Below, one piece after another: positions 22,428 to 33,792 of a stretch of 64,000 nt of DNA (position 1 is its first letter; every line of letters starts with the position of its first letter). The position numbers and the translations under genes were made by a program. The DNA comes from Globodera rostochiensis (taxonomy: Eukaryota; Nematoda; Chromadorea; Rhabditida; Heteroderidae): NCBI GenBank assembly GCA_018350325.1, contig JAEVLN010000009.1, positions 765,388-829,387 on the forward strand, given 5' to 3'. The notes under the pieces are model-generated. The model worked only from the letters and a program-made list of their open reading frames with translations, did not search any database and was not told the origin of the DNA.

Positions 22428-24814
22428 AACTCGGCAGTGGTCTGCTAAATCGCAGTCTACAATACGATTGGAAAGAATGTCAATATTAAAGGCACAAGAA
22501 ACTTCAATCAGCCAGCCAAATTTAAATATTATAACTTAAACCCTTTACAAATATCTGTCGCATGGTTATAAATGCAACCAATAAAAAACCCAAATACCAC
22601 GATAAATCTTAGGAATTAACGCTTCAGAAAGTGTTAAAACTAAAAAAAGAAAAGTTCCATAGATTCCGACATGATCACTTGCTCTCTATCTTTTACAATA
22701 TTTTTCATGGAGGAGAGCCGTAACTTTATTTAATTATTGAAAAAACAAAAAAATGAAGTTAACAAAATAAAAATACAAATCCATTGAAATTATATTGCAT
22801 AAAAAATAAATATTATTATAAATTTAAAAAAATCCGTTAACACTACAAGGCGAGGCGCTTCTAAGCAAAGATAATGTAAACAAATATATAACTAATTAGA
22901 TTAAAAAACAAATATTTAAAATATCAAAGAACAAATCAAAATATGATAATGTTTTAAATTTTATTATTATTTACTGGCTTTGATAAAAATAACACAATTA
23001 ATAAATGATTATTAATTCTAATTCTTTTTAAAAACAATTTGTTAATTAAATAAACTACCAAAATTCAACGGATTAACAATAAGCTTATAAACAAAATGAA
23101 AAAGAGTTTTGAATTCTTATACTTTTACCCATGCCTAAGCCTTTATCTGATAGCTTTTCAAATCAGCCATCATCAGCTCTGTTTTTATTACGCTAATTTA
23201 TTGTTTGCATAGAAAAAAACATTTCTTAAAATACAGTAACGAACAAAAAATTGTCTAAAAATTGAAAACTAAATTTTAAATGGTTTCATTAATGTCAAAA
23301 ATGATATAAATCAATAAACATAATTGAATATTTATTATAACAATCAAACAAATAAATGCAATTTTATATGCGAGAAAACAGATGTTATTAACTTTTCCCA
23401 TATTCAGATTGAATTAATTACCCAAGTTTGGGATAACCGCACGTGAAATTTAATTTAATTAATTTTCATCGTTCAAAATTTAAATTAAAAAAATCGATTA
23501 ATTTTAATTTGGATCGACTTATTTATTAATATAACTCGTTAAAAAATTTTAAAAAAAAGATTAAACATTAATTAAATCTTGAATAAGCAAATGTAAAATT
23601 GCAGTTAATTCAAAAATTGTTAAATTTAAAACAAATATAATTGAGAAGAGATTAACTTTTAAAATTAATGCACTTGATAAGAAATTAAAATTTGCATTAA
23701 ATTAACCGATGATTATATCTGTATTACTTTGTTTGTAAAGCAAGCAACTGAATTTTTCTTGTGAAAATTAAAAACAACGCCAAAAACATATAAAAATTAA
23801 AGTAAATTAGCAACAATTAAAAACCAAAGAAATTAACATAAATCATTAGCGTTGAAAAACCCTTGAGAATAAATAGGTATGATAGTAAAATTGGCTAAAA
23901 GGTGTGTTTATTTAAAGGAAAACAAAAATAAATTTAATACAAGGTGAACTGCCCGTTTTCTCGTACAACTTTGCTCCGAAGAAAAGGATTCATTTATTCG
24001 CCTACTATTTACATAGACTTCAAACATCTCAAGCTATGATTATAAAATTAAAGACTTATTAGTTATAAATAATACATATAACAAACTAATCCAAATGATT
24101 ACGTCACCTTTGTGACGAACTCAATTAATTCTTAAATTGAAAGTACATTAATAGATAATGAAGAAATTATAAAATTCTTCGTCCAATTATACATAAATTC
24201 TTACAATGTAAATTCGTGAAACCACAATAACATTGCTTAAATTAGATTAAAACAAAAAATTTAAAATCTTGGAAATTTAAATAAGCATTAATATTTAAAA
24301 AACTGCAAACATGCAAGTTCATATTTATAATAACTATACATTAGTTAACCAACAAAAAAAATTGAAATATAAATAAAAGATTTGTGAAGATGTACTTAAA
24401 CTAAATATTTTAAATTGATTTTTGTCAGAGAAAGGATATCTATCCGCCCGTTTAACAATAAGAAAATTAAGACGAATAGTTTTTAAAGTGGTCCAAGATT
24501 ATTGCTTAATAAACGGAGCGATCTATTACAAGAGAAAGAGCATGTGGACCTAAATTCATGTCAACAAAGAAAATATATATTTGATCATATTAAAAGTATT
24601 TATTTAGAAAAATTTAAAATTAGAAAAAATTCAGCAATAAAAGATAAAGATAACCGATTTTAAAGTACATGGTGATAAAAATTTGGGCAAAATGCAGTGA
24701 GTCGGAGATGTCGATAAGTCCTTCAATAAAATCAAGGAAAAAATATATTAAGAAAAAATTAATTTAAATTTTTACAAATTTAACAAAATCAGTGAGCAAA
24801 ATATAAAGCAAATT
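22428..24814. other. AT-rich region upstream of the array, no clear gene
   Basis: One small exon-like patch at about 22428-22483 reads GSGLLNRSLQYDWKECQY on the plus strand. Otherwise the region is AT-rich DNA with a partial copy of the array unit (22906-23568). No gene is supported. Confidence 0.4.
22906..23568. repeat. Diverged partial copy of the SPRY array unit
   Basis: About 660 bases match 25120-25790, and the same part of each later unit, with scattered substitutions and small indels. For example, it lacks the GCCCGCTAAG stretch present in the full units. It breaks off abruptly after the GATTAAACAT region. It shares no part of the SPRY gene itself. Confidence 0.85.
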
Positions 24815-25630
24815 AAATACACCAACAATCATCAAAAAAAATTATTTAAAATCAGATTTATAAAAGTCTTGTTGCAGCGTTTTTCCCGATGAAATTTTAT
24901 TATTGAGCATGAATTTGCGTGAAGCTAAATAGGTTAAATATTTATGCACAAAGCTTTATTTATTTATGACGAGAATTGAAACTAAATGCATTATAAAAAA
25001 ATTGTAAGTTATTTGTCAAATTATTTTATCAGCGAAAGGCTACACGCCAATTTGTCAAAAGGGAATGATTAGCATAATAGTTTGAATTATTAAAAGCGAA
25101 AGTTAAAAAACAAAAATATTTAAAATATAACAAAGAACAAATCAAAATATGATAATGTGCCCGCTAAGTTTAAATTTTATTATTATTACTGGCCTTGATA
25201 AAAATAACACAATTAATAAATGATTATTAATTCTAATTCTTTTTAAAAACAATTTGTTAATTAAATAAACTACCAAATTCAACGGATTAACAATAAGCTT
25301 ATAAACAAAATGAAAAAGAGTTTTGAATTCTTATACTTTTACCCATGCCTAAGCCTTTATCTGATAGCTTTTCAAATCAGCCATCATCAGCTCTGTTTTT
25401 ATTACGCTAATTTATTGTTTGCATAGAAAAAAACATTTCTTAAAATACAGTAACGAACAAAAAATTGTCTAAAAATATTATTTGAAAACTAAATTTTAAA
25501 TGGTTTCATTAATGTCAAAAATGATATAAATCAATAAACATAATTGAATATTTATTATAACAATCAAACAAATAAATGCAATTTTATATGCGAGAAAACA
25601 GATGTTATTAACTTTTCCCATATTCAGATT

Positions 25631-25652
25631 GAATTAATTACCCAAGTTTGGG
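25631..25652 (+). other. SL1-like 22-mer in each array unit
   Basis: GAATTAATTACCCAAGTTTG then GG matches the nematode SL1 spliced leader at 19 of 22 positions, including 17 in a row. Copies lie at 23411-23432, 31889-31910, 38151-38172 and 47043-47064. The base pair after it is AT, not the GT donor of an SL RNA gene, and no SL RNA stem-loops or clean Sm site are evident. It is more likely a pseudogene or chance match than an active SL gene. Confidence 0.3.
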
Positions 25653-27532
25653 ATAACCGCACGGGAAATTTAATTTAATTAATTTTCATCGTTTAAAATT
25701 TTAAATTAAAAAAATCGATTAATTTTAATTTGGATCGACTTATTTATTAATATAACTCGTTAAAAAATTTTAAAAAAAAGATTGAACATATTTTATAATA
25801 ATTTAACTTGATTATTAATAATCACCCAAATGACTGACAAAGTTGCTGCTCACTCATCATAGCCGATGCTTTTGAATTGTTGAGTCGAATTGTTAAGAAA
25901 ATGCCTCCTAAATTTCATTGCGATTTGGTAAATTTTTTAAAGTGCTCAGTGAACAAAAAAGCGAAATTTTAGGATTAAAATCAAGGTTGCCATTTGATCT
26001 CATTTATAGATTTGTCCTTTTCAGGTATTCGTCCTTTTTTTTTGAATTTTCAGAGGATTTTATTTTATCTATTATGCAAAATAAGAAGTTTCAAAGCGAA
26101 TTTACTAATTAATATTTAAATCTAGCCCGCTTTAAACGAAAAATTGGGCAAAATTCTGCCGTTTTTGGACTAATAATTAACCCCTAAGTCAGGACATCGA
26201 AGCTACTGACAGAAACGGTCTCACCGGAATTTTTTATAAGAAATATTCTGAAATTATCAGGGTTACATATCAGATCTGAGGTTTAGAGTGCCAAAACAAG
26301 AGAAAAATGTTTTCAACAAAAAATTTCCGGAGGTGGATCGACGTTTTAAAATTAACTCAAAAAATATTTCGGTAAAATTTTAAACATTCATGCACCGACA
26401 ATTAAAAATAACTAAAAATACAACATTTGAACTTTATCGGTGAATATACTAAATGAGAGACATAAATGAGGCTTTTGGAAAAAATCTGTGAACCATGGAT
26501 AAAATAGCGAGATCTTCGGCCCGCAATTACAGACCGGCGGTTCGGTTTGGATAAGCAAAAGGCTTCTGTTCGGCTCAAAGAATTCGATGTCTATTCAAAT
26601 ATTTTTGCAATAATTATGCTAAATTGCCAATTTTTGGGTGCCACTGTCCAATTGTCCGGACTCCCTATGGGGGGGGGGGAGAGGTCACTCACTCACTGTT
26701 AGAGAAAACCGTTGTATTATCTCGCTTCTCACTCTTTTTCTCTAGCATACAAGTGTTCTTTTCGTTTGGCGTTCTTTTTCACCCGACGCAACAAAAAATA
26801 AATGAGCAATTTTCCTATTCTCGGCGGGCCTGTAGGTACCTGATAGTGATGGATGTGCTCTCTGGTCACCTTTTTAAAAACCAACAGAATTCTGGTGCCC
26901 AAAATGACCAGAAATTCTGATAAATCAGCACATCCCTGGTCCGCACCCCCCCCCCCCCCATTCTTGAAAATGTTTGATTCAAATCTCTCAACAATAACAG
27001 ACTAAATTGATATGGAATGTAAAATTTTGCAGTATGTTACTACAGATTTGCGCGTAAATATTTCTTTAAGATTGATAAAATTGTTAATTTTTACAGTAAT
27101 TATTGGTAAGAATCGTAAATTTCGATTTGGTTTGGTTAACCGAAAAATTTTAGTTCGGATAAATTCCCATGAACCAACAACACTAATTCTGGGTCAACAT
27201 TTTGGTGAAAGCAAATAAAACATTCTTATCGATAATTAAGATTAATTCCCCAAAAGTGAATGTCTCCCCCGTTTTTGGGTCAACATTTGCCCAAAGTGAC
27301 GTCCATTCAAATATTTATAAGATAATCTCCCAACTTTCAGTCATTAAATATTTAAGTGCATTCAAAATGGTTTAATAAATATTCATATTTTTTAACTTGT
27401 TTATTTTAGAAATTAAAATCTTAGAAATGTTCGCTAATTTTAAGCAAAAAATTCTTTGTTTTGTTTTGGTTTCATGTTTTCCAATAAATAATTAATTAAA
27501 ATCAATTTTATAAGATTTTTTAGCAAATAAAC

Positions 27533-29345
27533 ATGTCAATTTCAACCGAATCAACCACTGGGGACATAACTGCTGATCAGGGTAAGAAATTCTATGTATT
27601 AATATTTATTTATTAAAATCCTTTTATATAATTGCCAATATTTACAGAAGATTTGTGGCCAACTTTGACTAATTTGGACCCAGCCGAAGAATTGCATCGT
27701 TTGCGTGCCAGAATTGCCATCTTAGAACGCCAACAATCGATTAATTCGCCAACTTTAAGCGCAGGTTTTGATTTGGTAGCACAAAAGAGAAACGGTAAAA
27801 TGAAGCAATAATTATATTTTGATAACATTTTAGAATCATTTATCTTAAATTTCACTCTCAGAAGTTGGGGTCGACACTTTGGACGACCGAAACGAAATTG
27901 AAGAAGAGATGAAAATGCAACAGGAATTGAAGGACATGAAGCAGTTGAAGGACGAATTAAAGGACATGAAGCAGTTGATGGACGAATTAAAGGACATGAA
28001 GCAGTTGAAGGACGAATTAAAGGACATGAAGCAGTTGAAGGACGAATTAAAGGACATGAAGCAGTTGAAGGACGAATTGAAGGACATGAAGCAGTTGAAG
28101 GACGAATTAAAGGACATGAAGGAGGAAATGATGAACTCGAAAGAATTGGTCGGCAAAAAACTTGAACAGATGGAGGAATGGAAAAGTTTTGCGAAACTTG
28201 AGCTTGAAAATGTGAATATATTTTCTAACAAAAACAGTCTTCTCCTTACCATGTGTTCAGGCTGCACTCCGCGCCAAGTTGGAACATCAAAAACTGTTAA
28301 ATGCTCACAAGACTCTGCAGACAAAGCTGGAGGAGTATCAGAAACAACAGCAACAAAACATCTATGCAAAGATGGAGGAGTATCAGAGACAACAGCAACT
28401 GAACATAGACGCGCTGATTGAAGCACAAAAGGGGAATGGTGGTGAATTGTTGTTTAAATGACTTTCAATATACAAAATTTTTTAACTTCAAAATAATAAA
28501 TCAGATAAAAAAAACTTTGGAGTTTTTTGTAAAATAATATTTAATTCAAAATAAAAAATAAAATTATTAGGGCTAACGCTTCAAAATCGATGGAATCCCG
28601 CTGCATGTCACGACAAACTCTCGCTCATTGAGCCCGATGGATTGATTGTCCAATGTACTGGAGACTGTTATGGTAAAATTATTGTCAAGTAAATTTAGTT
28701 AAAATGTTTTTAAACGAGATTTGGAATATTTTTTGAATCATCTTAATTTTAGCGTGGCGCTCTGTTTTCGCTAAACGTCCAATGCCAAAAAAGAATTTAG
28801 GCATTTTTTACTACGAAGTGAAAATGTTGAGGAAAGAGGGGTAATTTTCATAAATAATTATAAAACAATTACTGTGCTTTGGGAATTTATTTTATATTTA
28901 GCTATGTTCGCATTGGACTAGCGACCAAAAAAATGCCATTGGACAAAATGGTTGGACTTTACAAAGGCTGTTACGCATACGAAAGCGATGGCACTCTTTG
29001 GGGTCACGAGATTGAGGGATGCCACCTCAATGGACGCGCTTGCATCGGGGGAAAGCGTTCGTTTAGTGTCGGCGACGTCGTCGGCTGCGGCGTCAATTTG
29101 GCAACTCGCCAAATCATTTACACAAAGAACGGACAGCGTTTGGGTGAGAAAGAAAATAAAGGGGCAATTTGAAAATGTTTTTTGATTAACTAATTAATTT
29201 TGCGTTATTTATTTGTTTATTTTTTGCAGACACTGCCAATTTGTTTGTCGCTTTTGCCGACGAATTGTTCCCATGCGTCTCGTTGTTACGCTCTAACGCC
29301 AAAATTGAAGCAAACTTTGGACCGGACTTTAAATACAAATTTTGA
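27533..29345 (+). CDS. SPRY-domain protein with coiled-coil repeats, array copy 1
   Basis: Eight exons: 27533-27581, 27648-27794, 27862-28211, 28261-28441, 28571-28672, 28753-28840, 28902-29143 and 29230-29345. They encode 424 residues with all phases matching. Residues 18-65 are helical ([14 protein letters not shown]). Residues 87-156 are six and a half copies of a 10-residue repeat, [10 protein letters not shown]. Residues 157-242 are a Gln/Lys/Glu-rich coiled coil ([20 protein letters not shown]). Residues 244-424 form a SPRY domain: [53 protein letters not shown] and [18 protein letters not shown] domains bind partner proteins, and this subtype resembles the RanBPM-like/SPRYSEC family of cyst nematodes. 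An acceptor TTTTTTAG lies 9 bases before the ATG. Adding exon 27427-27468 upstream would extend the protein in frame to 441 residues. Secretion is undecided. Confidence 0.92.
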
Positions 29346-29874
29346 TGAAAGAAGCCCGGACAGTGAAAACGATTTTTAAAATTTGTTTTTTCTTTGTAAG
29401 GATACGGTCGATGGGATTTTAACAGTTATTAATTATACAATTTGTTCTGAGATCGCGATTTTTGCTTTTCAATTGTTCATTTACCGCATGAAAATACTCT
29501 TTTACCCATTTTTTGTCCGATTCTTAGCCAACAAATGAGTGAATTCTCCCCAAAATAACAAATTCGAACTCCAAGTGGAGTCGATTGGTATATGATATGC
29601 GTGATTTTGAGTCTGGGAGCTCAAAGCGATATTTATTTAAAAAAATTCTTTCCAATCTCTCTTCTGCTGAGTTTCCAGCAATAGCTTACCCCAAACCCAG
29701 GGATGTTATTAGGCCCCAGAAACGTGGAATTTCCAATTTCCATTTTTACTGCATTTCTGTTGAGCATTTTTCACAAAAATAATGAAGTGGTGGACGGGGT
29801 GAGGTTATTATACAAATCGAAATTATGATGAGAATATTAATAAAAATGATTTCTATTCTATTGCAACAATTTAA

Positions 29875-30243
29875 TCACGGTGAAATAAAAAAGCCGCAAA
29901 AAATGTTTTCGTGTCGAAACGCTGACGATCCGACGGTCATAGTCTGGTGAGCTTCATCGTAGAATTGGACGTCGCTTTGGCCGGAACTGGCGGCGTGATG
30001 GAAGCTGTCGTTGATGTTGTGGCCTTGGGGGTGTGCGGCCCTAAAATTATGCAAAAATAAATCTCGATCAATTTGATCAATGTGAATTACTTGACAACGC
30101 AGTTCCATCCTTTGTTGTGCAGCAGCAATTTTTGCCCCCTGCTCTTCACATTCTCGTGTCAAATGCGTGCAGTTCACGCTGTCCGGTTTGCAGTCGGAAA
30201 ATTTATGCCAAGCTTGGCCTAAACGAATGAGGCCATTAATTGA
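29875..30243 (-). CDS. Cys-containing exon of unknown function, copy 1
   Basis: A minus-strand frame of 122 codons opens after a TTTGAAAG acceptor and ends in TGA. The first 50 residues look truly coding and carry four Cys (RLGQAWHKFSDCKPDSVNCT, then TRECEEQG and ELRC). An AT-rich 50-base stretch bounded by GTAATT and TTTTAG (30000-30090 region) may be an intron; removing it would change the frame to a basic, Pro/Gln-rich tail. No upstream exon or family is recognised. The frame is repeated in all four array units. Confidence 0.4.
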   Translation of the reverse strand, partial: SINGLIRLGQAWHKFSDCKPDSVNCTHLTRECEEQGAKIAAAQQRMELRCQVIHIDQIDRDLFLHNFRAAHPQGHNINDSFHHAASSGQSDVQFYDEAHQTMTVGSSAFRHENIFCGFFISP

Positions 30244-30309
30244 CTTTCAAATTGCATGGGTCCGGGAATGTTGAACCAGTGTAATGATTTAAAATTGGTG
30301 TTTTCATAG

Positions 30310-30708
30310 ATTGACAATTTAGACACGGAAAATTACGGGATTTTTGTGCAATCAACTCTGATTCAACCCAAAAATAAACACTTTCCCCCATTTACTTTGT
30401 TCCATACATTTCGCGTAAACGCATTGATTTCCTTCAACCACGTCCAATGTGTGTTGACTGAACTTTCCGCCTACGACGTGTTTGACGCCGCATTTCAGAC
30501 CTTAGGGGCATGTTTAATTATTGAAACTTTGCCGAATTTCTTTACTCTCAGCAAGATAAAGCATTCTCTCGGTAAAATTTCGTTGATCGAGATTTTGGTC
30601 GAGAAGCCCAAAAAATCTCGACGAGAATCTCAATTGTCCGGGCTCTACATAAAATCATTGGCATTTAGAATTAATTATATTATTATTAATTTAGCACTTA
30701 AATCTTAA
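30310..30708 (+). CDS. Exon-like frame of unknown function, copy 1
   Basis: Opens right after a TTTTCATAG acceptor and runs 132 codons to TAA. It reads DNLDTENYGIFVQSTLIQ, then TLFHTFRVNALISFNHVQCV and FDAAFQTLGACLIIETLPNF. It lies 66 bases from the minus-strand frame at 29875-30243 and points away from it. The last 40 codons become low-complexity, so the true end may lie earlier. Family unknown; it could be a relic. Confidence 0.35.
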   Translation: MDNLDTENYGIFVQSTLIQPKNKHFPPFTLFHTFRVNALISFNHVQCVLTELSAYDVFDAAFQTLGACLIIETLPNFFTLSKIKHSLGKISLIEILVEKPKKSRRESQLSGLYIKSLAFRINYIIINLALKS

Positions 30709-33700
30709 ATAAATCCATAAAAGCGATATGAGCAATTTGGATAATTTTTTGAAACTAAAATATTTAATGTTAAAAGTCCCTTTTATTAACATAAAATTGT
30801 GCGTCGGAATGTTAATGGTGATTAAGCCGAATTGACGGAGCAAATTCATTTTTTTGTAGTGCCGAACGGAAAACCGGAATTTGGGGGCCCGGTTCCGGTT
30901 TTAAATGTCCTACACCCGGGGATTTGTGCTATCCTAATTGTAAATTGGATCAAAAGACTGTTGTGGGAAGTGATCTGATCTACCAAACAAATCATTCCGA
31001 GCATTGCTATCACAAATGTTTTTTCCGGCGCAATTTGTGCAAAAAATTTCTTTTTAATGTGACATTTTTGCACTAAATACACCAACAATCATCAAAAAAA
31101 ATTATTTAAAATCAGATTTATAAAAGTCTTGTTGCAGCGTTTTTCCCGATGAAATTTTATTATTGAGCATGAATTTGCGTGAAGCTAAATAGGTTAAATA
31201 TTTATGCACAAAGCTTTATTTATTTATGACGAGAATTGAAACTAAATGCATTATAAAAAATTGTAAGTTATTTGTCAAATTATTTTATCAGCGAAAGGCT
31301 ACACGCCAATTTGTCAAAAGGGAATGATTAGCATAATAGTTTGAATTATTAAAAGCGAAAGTTAAAAAACAAAAATATTTAAAATATAACAAAGAACAAA
31401 TCAAAATATGATAATGTGCCCGCTAAGTTTAAATTTTATTATTATTACTGGCCTTGATAAAAATAACACAATTAATAAATGATTATTAATTCTAATTCTT
31501 TTTAAAAACAATTTGTTAATTAAATAAACTACCAAATTCAACGGATTAACAATAAGCTTATAAACAAAATGAAAAAGAGTTTTGAATTCTTATACTTTTA
31601 CCCATGCCTAAGCCTTTATCTGATAGCTTTTCAAATCAGCCATCATCAGCTCTGTTTTTATTACGCTAATTTATTGTTTGCATAGAAAAAAACATTTCTT
31701 AAAATACAGTAACGAACAAAAAATTGTCTAAAAATATTATTTGAAAACTAAATTTTAAATGGTTTCATTAATGTCAAAATGATATAAATCAATAAACATA
31801 ATTGAATATTTATTATAACAATCAAACAAATAAATGCAATTTTATATGCGAGAAAACAGATGTTATTAACTTTTCCCATATTCAGATTGAATTAATTACC
31901 CAAGTTTGGGATAACCGCACGGGAAATTTAATTTAATTAATTTTCATCGTTTAAAATTTTAAATTAAAAAAATCGATTAATTTTAATTTGGATCGACTTA
32001 TTTATTAATATAACTCGTTAAAAAATTTTAAAAAAAAGATTGAACATATTTTATAATAATTTAACTTGATTATTAATAATCACCCAAATGACTGACAAAG
32101 TTGCTGCTCACTCATCATAGCCGATGCTTTTGAATTGTTGAGTCGAATTGTTAAGAAAATGCCTCCTAAATTTCATTGCGATTTGGTAAATTTTTTAAAG
32201 TGCTCAGTGAACAAAAAAGCGAAATTTTAGGATTAAAATCAAGGTTGCCATTTGATCTCATTTATAGATTTGTCCTTTTCAGGTATTCGTCCTTTTTTTT
32301 TGAATTTTCAGAGGATTTTATTTTATCTATTATGCAAAATAAGAAGTTTCAAAGCGAATTTACTAATTAATATTTAAATCTAGCCCGCTTTAAACGAAAA
32401 ATTGGGCAAAATTCTGCCGTTTTTGGACTAATAATTAACCCCTAAGTCAGGACATCGAAGCTACTGACAGAAACGGTCTCACCGGAATTTTTTATAAGAA
32501 ATATTCTGAAATTATCAGGGTTACATATCAGATCTGAGGTTTAGAGTGCCAAAACAAGAGAAAAATGTTTTCAACAAAAAATTTCCGGAGGTGGATCGAC
32601 GTTTTAAAATTAACTCAAAAATATTTCGGTAAAATTTTAAACATTCATGCACCGACAATTAAAAATAACTAAAAATACAACATTTGAACTTTATCGGTGA
32701 ATATACTAAATGAGAGACATAAATGAGGCTTTTGGAAAAAATCTGTGAACCATGGATAAAATAGCGAGATCTTCGGCCCGCAATTACAGACCGGCGGTTC
32801 GGTTTGGATAAGCAAAAGGCTTCTGTTCGGCTCAAAGAATTCGATGTCTATTCAAATATTTTTGCAATAATTATGCTAAATTGCCAATTTTTGGGTGCCA
32901 CTGTCCAATTGTCCGGACTCCCTATGGGGGGGGGGGGAGAGGTCACTCACTCACTGTTAGAGAAAACCGTTGTATTATCTCGCTTCTCACTCTTTTTCTC
33001 TAGCATACAAGTGTTCTTTTCGTTTGGCGTTCTTTTTCACCCGACGCAACAAAAAATAAATGAGCAATTTTCCTATTCTCGGCGGGCCTGTAGGTACCTG
33101 ATAGTGATGGATGTGCTCTCTGGTCACCTTTTTAAAAACCAACAGAATTCTGGTGCCCAAAATGACCAGAAATTCTGATAAATCAGCACATCCCTGGTCC
33201 GCACCCCCCCCCCCCCCCATTCTTGAAAATGTTTGATTCAAATCTCTCAACAATAACAGACTAAATTGATATGGAATGTAAAATTTTGCAGTATGTTACT
33301 ACAGATTTTGCGCGTAAATATTTCTTTAAGATTGATAAAATTGTTAATTTTTACAGTAATTATTGGTAAGAATCGTAAATTTCGATTTGGTTTGGTTAAC
33401 CGAAAAATTTTAGTTCGGATAAATTCCCATGAACCAACAACACTAATTCTGGGTCAACATTTTGGTGAAAGCAAATAAAACATTCTTATCGATAATTAAG
33501 ATTAATTCCCCAAAAGTGAATGTCTCCCCCGTTTTTGGGTCAACATTTGCCCAAAGTGACGTCCATTCAAATATTTATAAGATAATCTCCCAACTTTCAG
33601 TCATTAAATATTTAAGTGCATTCAAAATGGTTTAATAAATATTCATATTTTTTAACTTGTTTATTTTAGAAATTAAAATCTTAGAAATGTTCGCTAATTT

Positions 33701-33792
33701 TAAGCAAAAAATTCTTTGTTTTGTTTTGGTTTCATGTTTTCCAATAAATAATTAATTAAAATCAATTTTATAAGATTTTTTAGCAAATAAAC

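Larger units (their letters stand above)
24815..31074. repeat. Tandem array unit 1 (6.26 kb, short form)
   Basis: Direct head-to-tail repeat bounded by AAATACACCAACAATC at its left edge. It contains the SPRY gene copy 1, a divergent pair of exon-like frames, a shortened relative of the 9776 element, and an SL1-like motif at 25631-25652. It lacks the 2.6 kb segment of units 3 and 4; the junction is in a seven-T run near 30850. Confidence 0.95.

Noticed and set aside
25918..26112. A 64-codon Phe/Ser-rich frame at the start of each unit
   Set aside because: AT-rich low-complexity translation with no acceptor or domain; identical in all units only because the DNA is identical.
26572..26920. A 124-codon frame upstream of each SPRY gene (for example 32804-33178)
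   Set aside because: It runs through a G-run and the transposon relic, changes with homopolymer length between units, and shows no domain.
27845..28426. A 193-codon minus-strand open frame opposite the SPRY coiled-coil exon (and its copies)
   Set aside because: It is the antisense of a repeated coding exon, with low-complexity Ser/Phe/Asn repeats. The sense strand explains it fully.
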